From the NCBI RefSeq assembly GCF_017873235.1, contig NZ_JAGGJZ010000009.1:1-64000 (forward strand): DNA of 64,000 nucleotides. The letters run 5' to 3'. Position 1 is the first letter of the stretch. The number at the start of each line of letters is the position of its first letter. Source of the DNA: Clostridium moniliforme (GTDB taxonomy: Bacteria > Bacillota > Clostridia > Clostridiales > Clostridiaceae). Shown in pieces: positions 30,185-38,738 of the stretch. The translations under genes and the position numbers were made by a program. The notes beneath the pieces were generated by a model. That model was not told the origin of the DNA and ran no database searches. It saw only the letters and a list, made by a program, of their open reading frames with translations.

Positions 30185-30841
30185 TTAAAATGCTTCTTTT
30201 AAAACTTCTAAAAACTTAAATTTAATATTATAATCTTCTTTATCTTTATTATTAGAAATCTCTTTCTTTTCTTTATTGTTACCTAATTCTTCACTATCTA
30301 AAACTTCATTCATTCTTTTCTCTGTTTCATTATAAGCAACTTCTCCTTTAGTTACATCAACAAAACATAATGGCGGAAACATAACACACCACCAATTTTG
30401 ACCTGAAGCATTTCCTATTAATATTCTATAAGCTTCATATTCTCCTTGTGGAAGCACAATATTTCCATACATTTTTTCTGGAAAATTTTCTTTCGATAAT
30501 TTTCCCTCAACTTTATAGTTATATCCATTTTCTTTTATAACCTTTTTTGCTATTTTAATTATTTTTTTATTATTAATTTTAATTATCCTTCTTGATTCTT
30601 CTATACTTTTTGATTTATTTAATAAAGGTTCTATAAATTTAATAACTTCATTTCTAACTTTAAGTTTTAAATCTTGATCCTTTTTATTATCACTATTTGC
30701 TATTACATGAAATCTTATTATTTCATCTTTAACACTTTCATAATTATATTTAACTTCTTCATTTTTATTAGGTAAGCTTGTACATCCAGTAAAAAATAAT
30801 GTTCCTATAAGTAATATAACTATAACAAAAAATCTCTTCAT
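30185..30841 (-). CDS. spoIIR: Stage II sporulation protein R
   Basis: Forespore-made secreted signal that triggers SpoIIGA to activate pro-sigma-E in the mother cell. The 218-residue protein has a signal peptide (1-20, ending near FFTGC, a weak lipobox), the conserved IRFHVIANSD motif near 42-51 and WWCVMFPPLCFVD near 150. The ATG immediately follows AAGGGGG, which is one arm of a long hairpin containing a sigma-F-like promoter (annotated separately). It lies 62 bp downstream of ispE. Confidence 0.95.
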   Translation of the reverse strand: MKRFFVIVILLIGTLFFTGCTSLPNKNEEVKYNYESVKDEIIRFHVIANSDNKKDQDLKLKVRNEVIKFIEPLLNKSKSIEESRRIIKINNKKIIKIAKKVIKENGYNYKVEGKLSKENFPEKMYGNIVLPQGEYEAYRILIGNASGQNWWCVMFPPLCFVDVTKGEVAYNETEKRMNEVLDSEELGNNKEKKEISNNKDKEDYNIKFKFLEVLKEAF

Positions 30842-30891
30842 AATAAAACCCCCTTAATAGTAATGATTATTACCAATTAAGGAGGTTTTAT
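30842..30891 (-). promoter_or_regulatory. Long hairpin masking the spoIIR ribosome site
   Basis: Minus-strand RNA from ispE would fold into a stem of about 20 bp with one bulge: the arm AAAACCTCCTTAAT pairs with ATTAAGGGGGTTTT and includes the spoIIR Shine-Dalgarno GGGGG. It ends in a short T run just before the ATG. It can serve as terminator of ispE or as a translation block on readthrough RNA. Confidence 0.7.
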
Positions 30892-30893
30892 AC
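30865..30893 (-). promoter_or_regulatory. Putative sigma-F promoter of spoIIR
   Basis: Minus strand -35 GTATA (30889-30893), 14-bp spacer, -10 GGTAATAATC (30865-30874), matching the sigma-F -10 pattern GGNRANAHTW at 9 of 10 positions. The spacer is slightly short. Transcription would start near 30858, in or after the hairpin loop. Confidence 0.5.
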
Positions 30894-30903
30894 AAAATAT
30901 TTA

Positions 30904-31746
30904 TTATATTGTTCTTGTCATGAATACATCTTTGTATCTCTTTTTCATAATATCATAACATCTTTGTGCCTTAACCATATCATCAAAAAAAGCAAATACT
31001 GTAGGACCACTTCCACTCATCATACTTCCCATAGCCCCGCACTCAAGCATTGATTGTTTTATAGATGTTATTTCTTTATATTTTGATAAAGTAACATTTT
31101 CAAGTAAATTCTTCATATTTTTAGCTACATATTCTAAATTATCACTATTCATATTTTTTATAAGTTCTTCAACATTTGGATGAAAAATAGCTTTTGCTAA
31201 GTCAAACTCTTGATATACAGCTTTTGTTGAAACTCCAAAAGGAGGCTTTACAAGAACTAATATTTTATCTTTAAAAGGTTTTAATTTTGTAATTTTTTCT
31301 CCAATTCCTTCACAAATAGCTGTTCCTGAAACTATACAGTACGGAACATCAGCTCCAAGTTTTACTCCTAACTCCATTAGCTCTTCATCTGTAAGATTAG
31401 TTTTAAACATTTTATTCATAAGCTTTAAAACAGCTGCACAATCTGTGCTTCCTCCAGCAAGTCCCGCTGAAACAGGTATATTTTTTTTAATTGTTATACT
31501 AACACCTGACTTTATATTAAACTTATCAATAAATAATTTTGCTGCTTTATAAGCTAAGTTTCTTTCATCAGTTGGGACATAAGGCTTATTACAACTTATT
31601 TTTATTCCTTTGCTTATCTTTTCTATTATTATTTCATCATATAAGTCTATTGCTTGCATTATCATCTTTAATAAATGATATCCATCTTCTCTTTTTCCAA
31701 CAATATCTAGCGCTATATTAACTTTAGCATAAGCCTTTATATTCAT
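30904..31746 (-). CDS. ispE: 4-diphosphocytidyl-2-C-methyl-D-erythritol kinase
   Basis: MEP isoprenoid pathway kinase of the GHMP family, 280 residues. The N-terminal AKVNIALDIVGKREDGYH and the ATP loop PVSAGLAGGSTDCAA (near 90-104) are diagnostic, with the C-terminal MMSGSGPTVFAFF GHMP motif 3. AAGGGATATATT precedes the ATG. In B. subtilis ispE lies near yabG and veg; here cphA/cphB and sipL lie between. Confidence 0.96.
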   Translation of the reverse strand: MNIKAYAKVNIALDIVGKREDGYHLLKMIMQAIDLYDEIIIEKISKGIKISCNKPYVPTDERNLAYKAAKLFIDKFNIKSGVSITIKKNIPVSAGLAGGSTDCAAVLKLMNKMFKTNLTDEELMELGVKLGADVPYCIVSGTAICEGIGEKITKLKPFKDKILVLVKPPFGVSTKAVYQEFDLAKAIFHPNVEELIKNMNSDNLEYVAKNMKNLLENVTLSKYKEITSIKQSMLECGAMGSMMSGSGPTVFAFFDDMVKAQRCYDIMKKRYKDVFMTRTI

Positions 31747-31848
31747 AATATATCCCTTCTTTCGTTAATTTGCTATTTCATATTTTATCATAGCAAATTA
31801 TTCCTGTCTATTTTTGTAATATTAAAATAATAAACATAGAAGATATAA

Positions 31849-34455
31849 TTATAAATTAACTAGTCTATCATTTTTATTTTCTTTTTTAATTTCATTAATA
31901 ACTTCTACTAAAGGTTGTAATTCTTCAAAAAATATTATTACAATATCTCCCTCTTTACTTATACTAAGTCCTTCCTTGAAAGCTTCAACTTCATCCAATA
32001 CTATTTTGCATTTATCTTTATTGCTTATTCCCATTTTTATAATTTCTGCAAGTTCTCCTGTTTTTCTTCCTCTTTTATCTCTATCCTCTTTTATTATTAT
32101 AAGGTCTAAATTTTCATCACTTATTTTACCAATATCCTCTGCCATTTCATTGTTTCTATCTCCTGGAATTCCTATAACTCCAATTAAATTATTATGATTA
32201 ATATTCTTTAATGACTCAAATATCGCTCTATATCCATCAACATTGTGTCCATAATCTAATATAACTTTTCTTCCTTCTATTTCATACATATTAAATCTTC
32301 CTGAATTATGATTAGAATCTAATTTAAATTTGCTAAATCCTCTAGCAATCATACAATAATCTATTCCTATTCCAACCAAAGCTGCACATGCTGCTAAAGA
32401 ATTTTCAATATTAAATGTTAAACTTCCATTTAAAGTAATAGGTATATCATCAATTTTTATTACATTATATTTTCTTCCATTACTCACCACACAAAGCATA
32501 CCATTATCTATAAAAACAGCTTTTTTACCTAAATTTATATTTTCTTTAATTAATGAATTTTCTCTATCTTTTGAAAAATATATAATTTCTCCTTTAATTC
32601 TAGAAATTATACTTTTACTCCACTTATCATCTGCATTTATAATTGAATATCCTTCTGGCTTAACAGCTTCTACAACTAATGATTTAACAAAACTTAAATC
32701 TTCCATAGTATTTATATCATTAAGCCCCAAATGATCTTCAGTTATATTTGTAATTATTCCAACATCAGCTAAATCATATGCTAATCCTTTCTTAATCATA
32801 CCTCCTCTAGCAGTTTCAAGAACAGCTACATCAACATCCTTATTTAAAAGAATAGCCTTTGCACTTTCATATCCTGTATCATCACCTATATCTATACATT
32901 CATCTCCAATATATATTCCAGATGTTGATGTCATCCCAACTGTATTACCCATAAGATTTAGTACATAAGAAATCAATCTAGTTGTAGTTGTCTTTCCATT
33001 AGTTCCCGTTATGGCTATTAACGGAATATTTTTAGGTGTTCCTTTATATAAGTGATTAAAAATATAATTCCCAACATCTCTTGCTTTTCCTTTTGATGGA
33101 TAATGATGCATTCTTATACCAGGTGCAGCATTAACCTCCATAATTACTCCTTGACCAGTTAATGGTTTATTGATATTTTTACAGATTATATCAATGCCAC
33201 AAATATCTAACCCAATAATTTTGGCAACTCTACTACAAAGTTTTTTATTTTCTTCACAGATCTCATCTGTACAGTCTATGGCCATTCCACCTGTAGATAA
33301 ATTTGCATTCTTTCTAAGAATTATTACTTCATTTTTTTTAGGAATACTTTTCAAATTATAACCATACTCACTTATTAACTCTTTAACCTCATCATCAACT
33401 ACAACTTTTGTTAATGGTTTTTCATGACCAGTTCCTCTTAAAGGATTGCTATTTAGTTCATTTATCAATTCTTTAATGCTTCTCTTTCCATCTCCACATA
33501 TTGAAGGTGGAATCCTCAAAGATGCAGCAACTACTTCATTGTTTACTACACAAACTCTATAATCACTACCATATATATACTTTTCAATTATTATGTCTTT
33601 ATATTCTTTACATAGTTTATTGTAAGCTTTTAAAAGTTCCTTATCATTTTTTATATTTAAAATAACACCTCTACCTTGATTTCCACATTGAGGTTTTAAA
33701 ACAACTGGATATCCTATATTTTCCGCCTCTTTTAATAAGCTTATTATATTAAATACCTTTTCTCCACTAGCTATAGGAATATTTTGACTTCTAAGCATTG
33801 TCTTTGTAAACATCTTGTCACAAGCTATATCCACACTAACGCAGCTAGTATTATTTCCAATTGTTGCTTCAATAATTCGTCCTTGTTTTCCATATCCTAT
33901 CTGATAATATCCAGAATCATCTATTTGAAAAACTGGAATACCTGATCTTTCCGCTGCATTTTTAATTGCCTCTGTACTTGGTCCTATAATTTCTTTATTT
34001 AAAATATCTTTAATTATTTTTATTCTTTCATCAAAATTAATATTTTTATTTAAAATTAATGAATTTATTAAATCAACAGCTAATTTTCCAATTTCAATCC
34101 CTGTTTTTTTATACAAATATTCATAAATCACATAATAATGTTCACCTTTAACTTCTCTCGCTTTACCATAAGAACAGTTTATTCCAATAATGTTTTGTAT
34201 AGCAATTATAATATGTTCACAAATGTGAGCTAAATATGTTCCTTCATTAAGCCTTATAACAAATCCACCTTCAACATCTATTCCACATCTATGTTCATTT
34301 AAAGTAGGCAATATTTTCAAAATATTATTATTAAACCCATTAATTTCTTTACTTGGAATTTGTGAATATCCTTCTAAATCTACATCCATTCTTATACATT
34401 TTCTATGAGAATATATATTTCTTCCATTAAATACTCTTATCCCTTTTATCTTCAT
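31849..34455 (-). CDS. cphA: Cyanophycin synthetase
   Basis: Polymerises Asp and Arg into the storage polymer multi-L-arginyl-poly-L-aspartate without ribosomes. The 868-residue protein has the CphA N-terminal domain (1-155), an ATP-grasp domain (about 160-440, with GYPVVLKPQCGNQGRGV) that adds Asp, and a Mur-ligase-like domain (about 475-868) with P-loop GTNGKTTTTR that adds Arg. The ATG at 34455 is preferred because GAGGAGG overlaps the longer TTG start. It overlaps cphB by 29 bp, so the two are coupled. Work on C. perfringens has linked cyanophycin to spore assembly, which fits these neighbours. Confidence 0.95.
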   Translation of the reverse strand: MKIKGIRVFNGRNIYSHRKCIRMDVDLEGYSQIPSKEINGFNNNILKILPTLNEHRCGIDVEGGFVIRLNEGTYLAHICEHIIIAIQNIIGINCSYGKAREVKGEHYYVIYEYLYKKTGIEIGKLAVDLINSLILNKNINFDERIKIIKDILNKEIIGPSTEAIKNAAERSGIPVFQIDDSGYYQIGYGKQGRIIEATIGNNTSCVSVDIACDKMFTKTMLRSQNIPIASGEKVFNIISLLKEAENIGYPVVLKPQCGNQGRGVILNIKNDKELLKAYNKLCKEYKDIIIEKYIYGSDYRVCVVNNEVVAASLRIPPSICGDGKRSIKELINELNSNPLRGTGHEKPLTKVVVDDEVKELISEYGYNLKSIPKKNEVIILRKNANLSTGGMAIDCTDEICEENKKLCSRVAKIIGLDICGIDIICKNINKPLTGQGVIMEVNAAPGIRMHHYPSKGKARDVGNYIFNHLYKGTPKNIPLIAITGTNGKTTTTRLISYVLNLMGNTVGMTSTSGIYIGDECIDIGDDTGYESAKAILLNKDVDVAVLETARGGMIKKGLAYDLADVGIITNITEDHLGLNDINTMEDLSFVKSLVVEAVKPEGYSIINADDKWSKSIISRIKGEIIYFSKDRENSLIKENINLGKKAVFIDNGMLCVVSNGRKYNVIKIDDIPITLNGSLTFNIENSLAACAALVGIGIDYCMIARGFSKFKLDSNHNSGRFNMYEIEGRKVILDYGHNVDGYRAIFESLKNINHNNLIGVIGIPGDRNNEMAEDIGKISDENLDLIIIKEDRDKRGRKTGELAEIIKMGISNKDKCKIVLDEVEAFKEGLSISKEGDIVIIFFEELQPLVEVINEIKKENKNDRLVNL

Positions 34456-35272
34456 TTCTAAATACTTCCTCCTCAAAAGGTATCTTATTAGTTAAATCAA
34501 ATTTGTTTCCTTCTATAAGTACATGCAACTTAACATTAAAAATACTTAGTGTCTTATCCATAAATTGTTCTGAAACATTCGTATGATTTATTTTGCTTCC
34601 ATCTATTATATATACAGCTCCACTGCCAATTACTCTTAAAAGTTTTTTTTCATTAATTATTATTGCAGTATCTTCATCTATTCCAATTCCTAAATTTTCA
34701 GGATTTTCAGCTATACCAGTTAATAAACGTCCTATTCTTCCTCTTTGACTAAAATGCTGATCAATAATTACATTCTCAACTAATCCAATTCCAGGAGACA
34801 TATTAATACTATTTTTATTAGGAGATTCTTCATCATCACCATCTAGAATCATAGTTTCACTCATAACTGAAGCACCTGCTGATGTACCAACTATTATCTT
34901 TCCACTTTTCAATCCTTCAATTAAAGATTCATTTAAAGGCGTTCCCCCTATTAAACTAGTAATTCTTAATTGGTCTCCTCCTGTAAAAAATATTAATTTA
35001 GCTGAATTTACAAGTTCAATATTTTTTTGTAAATATGCTTCTTCTCTTTCATTTATATCTAAAAATTCTATATTATTAACACCTATTTTTCTAAATACTT
35101 TATTATAGATGCTTTTCATATCTTCTTGAATTTCAGAAGCAATAGTTGCAACTAATAGTGTATCTTCTTCTTTATTAATTAAATTGCATACTTCATTTAG
35201 TATTTTTTTTCTTCCTTCTTTATCTTCTGCTCCACCTATTATAACTAAGTTATAATTTAACTTAGATTTCAT
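34427..35272 (-). CDS. cphB: Cyanophycinase
   Basis: Serine exopeptidase of family S51 that cuts cyanophycin to beta-Asp-Arg dipeptides. The 281-residue protein has the nucleophile elbow GTSAGASVMSE (catalytic Ser) near residue 130, FFTGGDQLRITSL, and the QHFSQRGRIGRL motif. GAGGTG precedes the ATG. It is transcribed first, then cphA, so turnover and synthesis enzymes are made together. Confidence 0.94.
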   Translation of the reverse strand: MKSKLNYNLVIIGGAEDKEGRKKILNEVCNLINKEEDTLLVATIASEIQEDMKSIYNKVFRKIGVNNIEFLDINEREEAYLQKNIELVNSAKLIFFTGGDQLRITSLIGGTPLNESLIEGLKSGKIIVGTSAGASVMSETMILDGDDEESPNKNSINMSPGIGLVENVIIDQHFSQRGRIGRLLTGIAENPENLGIGIDEDTAIIINEKKLLRVIGSGAVYIIDGSKINHTNVSEQFMDKTLSIFNVKLHVLIEGNKFDLTNKIPFEEEVFRNEDKRDKSI

Positions 35273-35349
35273 AATATCACCTCAAATCATGTGTTTATTA
35301 TTATTTCCTAAATTATTATTTACTATTCAATATTATTTAATGTTATAAA

Positions 35350-35393
35350 AAAATAAAAAGTCTTACTAAAAACTTAGTAAGACTTTTTATTTT
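35350..35393 (-). terminator. Terminator of sipL
   Basis: A 20-bp perfect stem (35350-35369 / 35374-35393) with a 4-nt loop, directly after the sipL stop, separating it from cphB. Confidence 0.9.
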
Positions 35394-35399
35394 ATTCCA

Positions 35400-36959
35400 T
35401 TATATAGCTCTTCCTGGTATTAATAACTTTTCTCCAATTGTTAAATCATCTATATCTTCTAATTCATTAATTTTTATAATTTCACTCATTGTAGTATTGT
35501 ATTTCTTTGCTAACTTCCACAATGTATCACCCTCGCCAACAACATAAATTGTAATACTAGCCTTTTTCTTAACTTCCTCACCTTCAACCTCTACTATGTC
35601 ACTTACAAATTCTTTATTAATTTCAAATAAAACTTTAGCTATAACTTCTATATTTGCTCTTACTGAAATAGTATTTGCTTCAATTGCTATATCTATATTT
35701 TCTATAAATACTCTTATTAATGCCTTCATATTTTCATTTACACCATTTGCATCTATATTTATATTAAAAGGAATATCTCCTGAAACTTTATCTAAGTAAT
35801 TTTCTTCATCATTAGTCTTATATATAACATCAACTTTTATATATCCAGAAACCTTTATTTTGTCTTGAGAAACTGACTTATCTGTTAAAACAACATTAGC
35901 CAAATAAGTTATTATTTTTTCTGGAATCATGTTACTCTCATTTATATATATATTATCCTTAATTATAGATTCATTATTATATATTCCTTGAAGCATTCCA
36001 ATATTATGTTCATTCTTTGACACTTCAACTTTAAACTTAGGAGAATAAGCATCTACTATAACATCTATATTTTTCTTTGAAAATACTTTTACATTACAGA
36101 TAACTAAGGCTTCAGTGTTAACTATTCTAGCTTCCCCTAAATCATCTTCCTCAACTGTTATATCTTTATTTTTTATATTAAAATCAGAAGCTACTACCAT
36201 ATCAGGAGTTACCCCTGTCATTTCAATTTCTTTAGATAGATAAATATTATCTTCTAAATAATATATATCTTTACCTTCATTACTTAAATATATTATTTCA
36301 ACCTTACAATAACAACCACAATATACTTTTTCTTCACCTATTTTTACTTCTTTTTTTTGAAGTTCCATTTTTGATTTTAGTATTTTAGATATTGATGGCT
36401 TATCCATACTAACTCTAATCATTGATTTTCCAAGTATTTCAATATTTTCACTAATATTTTTACTGTTTATCACTTCATTCTTTTTAAGAACTTCAACTCC
36501 TTTATTCTCTGAAATATCTTTTGCAAGTTCAACTTCTTTTCCTTCATACACTTCCCAATTAAAATCAATCACTCCATCAATAGCAATTTTTCTCTCATTT
36601 ATTATTTGTGCTTCAATATGTTCTACTCTGCATACCACTTCACAGATCATTTTATGTTCACTTTCTTGCAAGTCTAAACTACTATTAAATTTTTTAGAAT
36701 AATTAACTGCTGAAACTATAGTATCCTCTTCTTTTGCTAAATAAAGTACATTATATTCTATATTACCTTCTACTATAACTTTATCCCCAACAATTTCCTT
36801 AGATATAACAGTTGGCTTTGCATCAACAAGTAATAACTTTTCTACATCTGGATGGGTATCTGGTATAAGATACTCATCATTTAACATAGTAGTGGTATTA
36901 CTTTCATTTAAAAGTTGCTCAAATTTAATATTTTCTTTTATAACATCTATACTTGCCAT
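35400..36959 (-). CDS. sipL: SipL, SpoIVA-interacting coat morphogenetic protein
   Basis: A 519-residue protein with repeated DUF3794 domains (three regions within about 1-440, each beta-rich) and a C-terminal LysM domain (about 470-516: YVVGEGDTLWKLAKKYNTT ... IGEKLLIPG). This architecture is that of clostridial SipL, which binds the ATPase SpoIVA through its LysM domain and holds the coat on the forespore. AGGAGGGG precedes the ATG. It is monocistronic, close to yabG as in Clostridioides difficile. Confidence 0.92.
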   Translation of the reverse strand: MASIDVIKENIKFEQLLNESNTTTMLNDEYLIPDTHPDVEKLLLVDAKPTVISKEIVGDKVIVEGNIEYNVLYLAKEEDTIVSAVNYSKKFNSSLDLQESEHKMICEVVCRVEHIEAQIINERKIAIDGVIDFNWEVYEGKEVELAKDISENKGVEVLKKNEVINSKNISENIEILGKSMIRVSMDKPSISKILKSKMELQKKEVKIGEEKVYCGCYCKVEIIYLSNEGKDIYYLEDNIYLSKEIEMTGVTPDMVVASDFNIKNKDITVEEDDLGEARIVNTEALVICNVKVFSKKNIDVIVDAYSPKFKVEVSKNEHNIGMLQGIYNNESIIKDNIYINESNMIPEKIITYLANVVLTDKSVSQDKIKVSGYIKVDVIYKTNDEENYLDKVSGDIPFNINIDANGVNENMKALIRVFIENIDIAIEANTISVRANIEVIAKVLFEINKEFVSDIVEVEGEEVKKKASITIYVVGEGDTLWKLAKKYNTTMSEIIKINELEDIDDLTIGEKLLIPGRAI

Positions 36960-37142
36960 TTTTAACCCCTCCTATAAAATACCTACTACTATTTATATAA
37001 AAATATTTAAAATTTATGACTATTAGAAGTTAAAAAGATTTATTAATTTTGTTATTTTTAATCAATGAATCCATATTAAAGAAATATTTTTTATGTATTA
37101 TATATATTTTTAATTTTTTAAAAAATTTCTTTTATTTTTTTG

Positions 37143-37171
37143 TTGACAAAGGTATCTTTTTGTCGTAATAT
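37143..37171 (+). promoter_or_regulatory. sigma-A promoter of a candidate small RNA
   Basis: TTGACA (37143-37148), 17-bp spacer, TAATAT (37166-37171), on the plus strand between two minus-strand genes. Confidence 0.7.
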
Positions 37172-37177
37172 AAGAAT

Positions 37178-37268
37178 TGGTTATTGACCATATAACCTCT
37201 CATAAATTCTCAATACCCTTTTATACCATAGTTGAAAGATGGAAACCCACCATCTTTCTTTTTTTTTT
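37178..37268 (+). ncRNA. Candidate small RNA between sipL and veg
   Basis: About 91 nt on the plus strand, bounded by a promoter ending at 37171 and a strong intrinsic terminator (37234-37268). A 5' hairpin GGTTAT / ATAACC (37179-37184 / 37192-37197) is followed by about 35 nt of unpaired C/U-rich sequence (CCTCTC, TTCTC, TACCC) that could pair with purine-rich ribosome sites. There is no start codon with a ribosome site, so it is probably non-coding. I do not recognise the family. Confidence 0.65.
37234..37268 (+). terminator. Terminator of the candidate small RNA
   Basis: Perfect 9-bp stem GAAAGATGG / CCATCTTTC (37234-37242 / 37250-37258), 7-nt loop, then T10. The T run is on the plus strand, so it serves plus-strand transcription. 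Confidence 0.9.
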
Positions 37269-37269
37269 G

Positions 37270-37316
37270 CAAAAAAAAGAAATAAAACTTCGAAAAAATT
37301 TCGAAGCTTTATTTCT
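37270..37316 (-). terminator. Terminator of veg
   Basis: A 16-bp stem (37278-37293 / 37301-37316) pairing fully on the minus-strand RNA with one G-U pair, followed by T8. It abuts the oppositely directed terminator at 37234-37268. Confidence 0.9.
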
Positions 37317-37551
37317 ATCCTGGAAAATGTAATTGCACTGTTTGAGTTAATACATCTGAATAACTATATGTCACGGTTCTTTGGGTGTCATTGTCTAATC
37401 TTATTACGAATATGCTAGGATAAGCACTTTCTAAAACTCCATCGTTAACCAGAATCTTTTTTCTTCCTCCGTTGGCTTTTAAAGTTACTTTTTCTCCAAG
37501 GTGCCCCTCAATACTTTTTTTAATTGAGGCAATAGTTTTAATGGTTCCCAT
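37315..37551 (-). CDS. veg: Veg protein
   Basis: A 78-residue protein of the Veg family, extremely highly expressed in B. subtilis, where it stimulates biofilm genes. It begins MGTIKTIASIKKSIEGHLGE and ends with VTYSYSDVLTQTVQLHF, both typical. The ATG at 37551 follows GAGGGTG; the longer frame to 37644 has no ribosome site. Two consensus sigma-A promoters stand in tandem upstream. It lies next to yabG as in B. subtilis. Confidence 0.95.
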   Translation of the reverse strand: MGTIKTIASIKKSIEGHLGEKVTLKANGGRKKILVNDGVLESAYPSIFVIRLDNDTQRTVTYSYSDVLTQTVQLHFPG

Positions 37552-37575
37552 GAAAACACCCTCTTTCCTTATTTG

Positions 37576-37604
37576 ATTATACCATTTTTTTGAATATAAG
37601 TCAA
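37576..37604 (-). promoter_or_regulatory. veg promoter P1 (proximal)
   Basis: Minus strand -35 TTGACT (37599-37604), 17-bp spacer, -10 TATAAT (37576-37581), 24 bp before the start codon. Confidence 0.85.
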
Positions 37605-37615
37605 ATAAAATTTTT

Positions 37616-37644
37616 ATTTTATCATTTAATAAATATAATGTCAA
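37616..37644 (-). promoter_or_regulatory. veg promoter P2 (distal)
   Basis: Minus strand -35 TTGACA (37639-37644), 17-bp spacer, -10 TAAAAT (37616-37621). It lies 40 bp upstream of P1, on nearly the same helical face spacing. Confidence 0.75.
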
Positions 37645-37757
37645 TATATTTTTATATTTTCTTATTTACCTTTTTTATTATTTGTAAAAGCCTAATTATT
37701 TATTCATAATAAATTTATTTAAATATTACATATATAAATTCTAAATTAATTATATTT

Positions 37758-38639
37758 CTATAAAATATATGATGACTTAGGATAGCCTTCTCTATATTTT
37801 CCTCTTGTTTGAAGTCCACCAACACCCTTTATTCCAGTTATTGTATTATCTATCACTTCTTTAATTGATACTATATCATTTATTTTAGTATAAGCTACTT
37901 TTTCACATACAAACACAGGATCCAAACAGTGAATTAAAACCCTACTAGGGGAAGATGCAAAATTTGCTCCAGCATCTAACATAGATTCATAACAACTCTG
38001 ACATGCACCAGCAAAAATTATCAGTTCATCGTAACTAGAGTTATAATCTCTTAAAGCTTTTACTGCATCTCTATAGAACTTTGAATTTCTATAATTATTT
38101 AAATCTAAATAATCTCTTGTCCCCCTAATTACACCATCATGACCTGTAAGAACAACTATATCTGGCTTTACTTCCTTTACAAGGTCAACAATTTTATTTG
38201 GTTGTTCCTTTTCAGATATTGATACGCCAACTGCATCAAGAGATAATTGTTTATATACTTTAAGACAAGTATCCATATATTCTTTATCCCCATCAACATG
38301 AAGTATTTTACCTGGTCTTCCAAAAAATAATTCCTCCGTATCCCCTTTAGCATTAATTACCTTATTATTTTTTACTGAACATTTTCTATTTTCTATTTCT
38401 CTTGCTGAAATAGCTGTCTTTATAGCTTTATTAACTCTACTATTTAATATTTTATCTTTTTCTCCTGAATAATCTTCAGAAACCTTTTCTAGATCTTCCA
38501 AAGTAGCATCAGCTATAACTCTTATATTGATTCCCTTAAGAACAAAAATTGTTTTCCCATTTTCATAAATTATATCTACTATTTTAAAAGTTACATCCTT
38601 ATCATATGATTTTCTTACAACTATATCTCCTACAACCAT
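37758..38639 (-). CDS. yabG: Sporulation-specific protease YabG
   Basis: Mother-cell protease that trims coat and cortex proteins during late sporulation. The 293-residue protein has an SH3-like N-terminal domain (1-50, VVGDIVVRKSYDKDV) and the YabG peptidase U57 region with GKILHVDGD, IVVLTGHDG and FAGACQSCYESMLDAGANFASSP, including candidate catalytic His and Cys. AAGG precedes the ATG. A well-matched sigma-K promoter is directly upstream. Confidence 0.95.
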   Translation of the reverse strand: MVVGDIVVRKSYDKDVTFKIVDIIYENGKTIFVLKGINIRVIADATLEDLEKVSEDYSGEKDKILNSRVNKAIKTAISAREIENRKCSVKNNKVINAKGDTEELFFGRPGKILHVDGDKEYMDTCLKVYKQLSLDAVGVSISEKEQPNKIVDLVKEVKPDIVVLTGHDGVIRGTRDYLDLNNYRNSKFYRDAVKALRDYNSSYDELIIFAGACQSCYESMLDAGANFASSPSRVLIHCLDPVFVCEKVAYTKINDIVSIKEVIDNTITGIKGVGGLQTRGKYREGYPKSSYIL

Positions 38640-38670
38640 ATTTATACCTTAAATTATTATTTCTCTATAT

Positions 38671-38697
38671 TATTCTATGCAAAAATATAATTTATGT
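38671..38697 (-). promoter_or_regulatory. sigma-K promoter of yabG
   Basis: Minus strand: -35 AC (38696-38697), 16-bp spacer, -10 CATAGAATA (38671-38679), a full match to the sigma-K pattern AC-N16-CATANNNTA, 32 bp before the start. yabG is sigma-K dependent in B. subtilis. Confidence 0.75.
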
Positions 38698-38700
38698 TTA

Positions 38701-38738
38701 ACTAAAATAGAACTCCATTAACGGAGTTCTATTTTAGT
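38701..38738. terminator. Hairpin at the end of cotS-like gene 1
   Basis: Perfect 16-bp stem (38701-38716 / 38723-38738) overlapping the last codons of the cotS-like gene. The minus-strand flank is TAAAC rather than a U-tract, so termination may be imperfect and reach the yabG promoter region. Confidence 0.65.
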
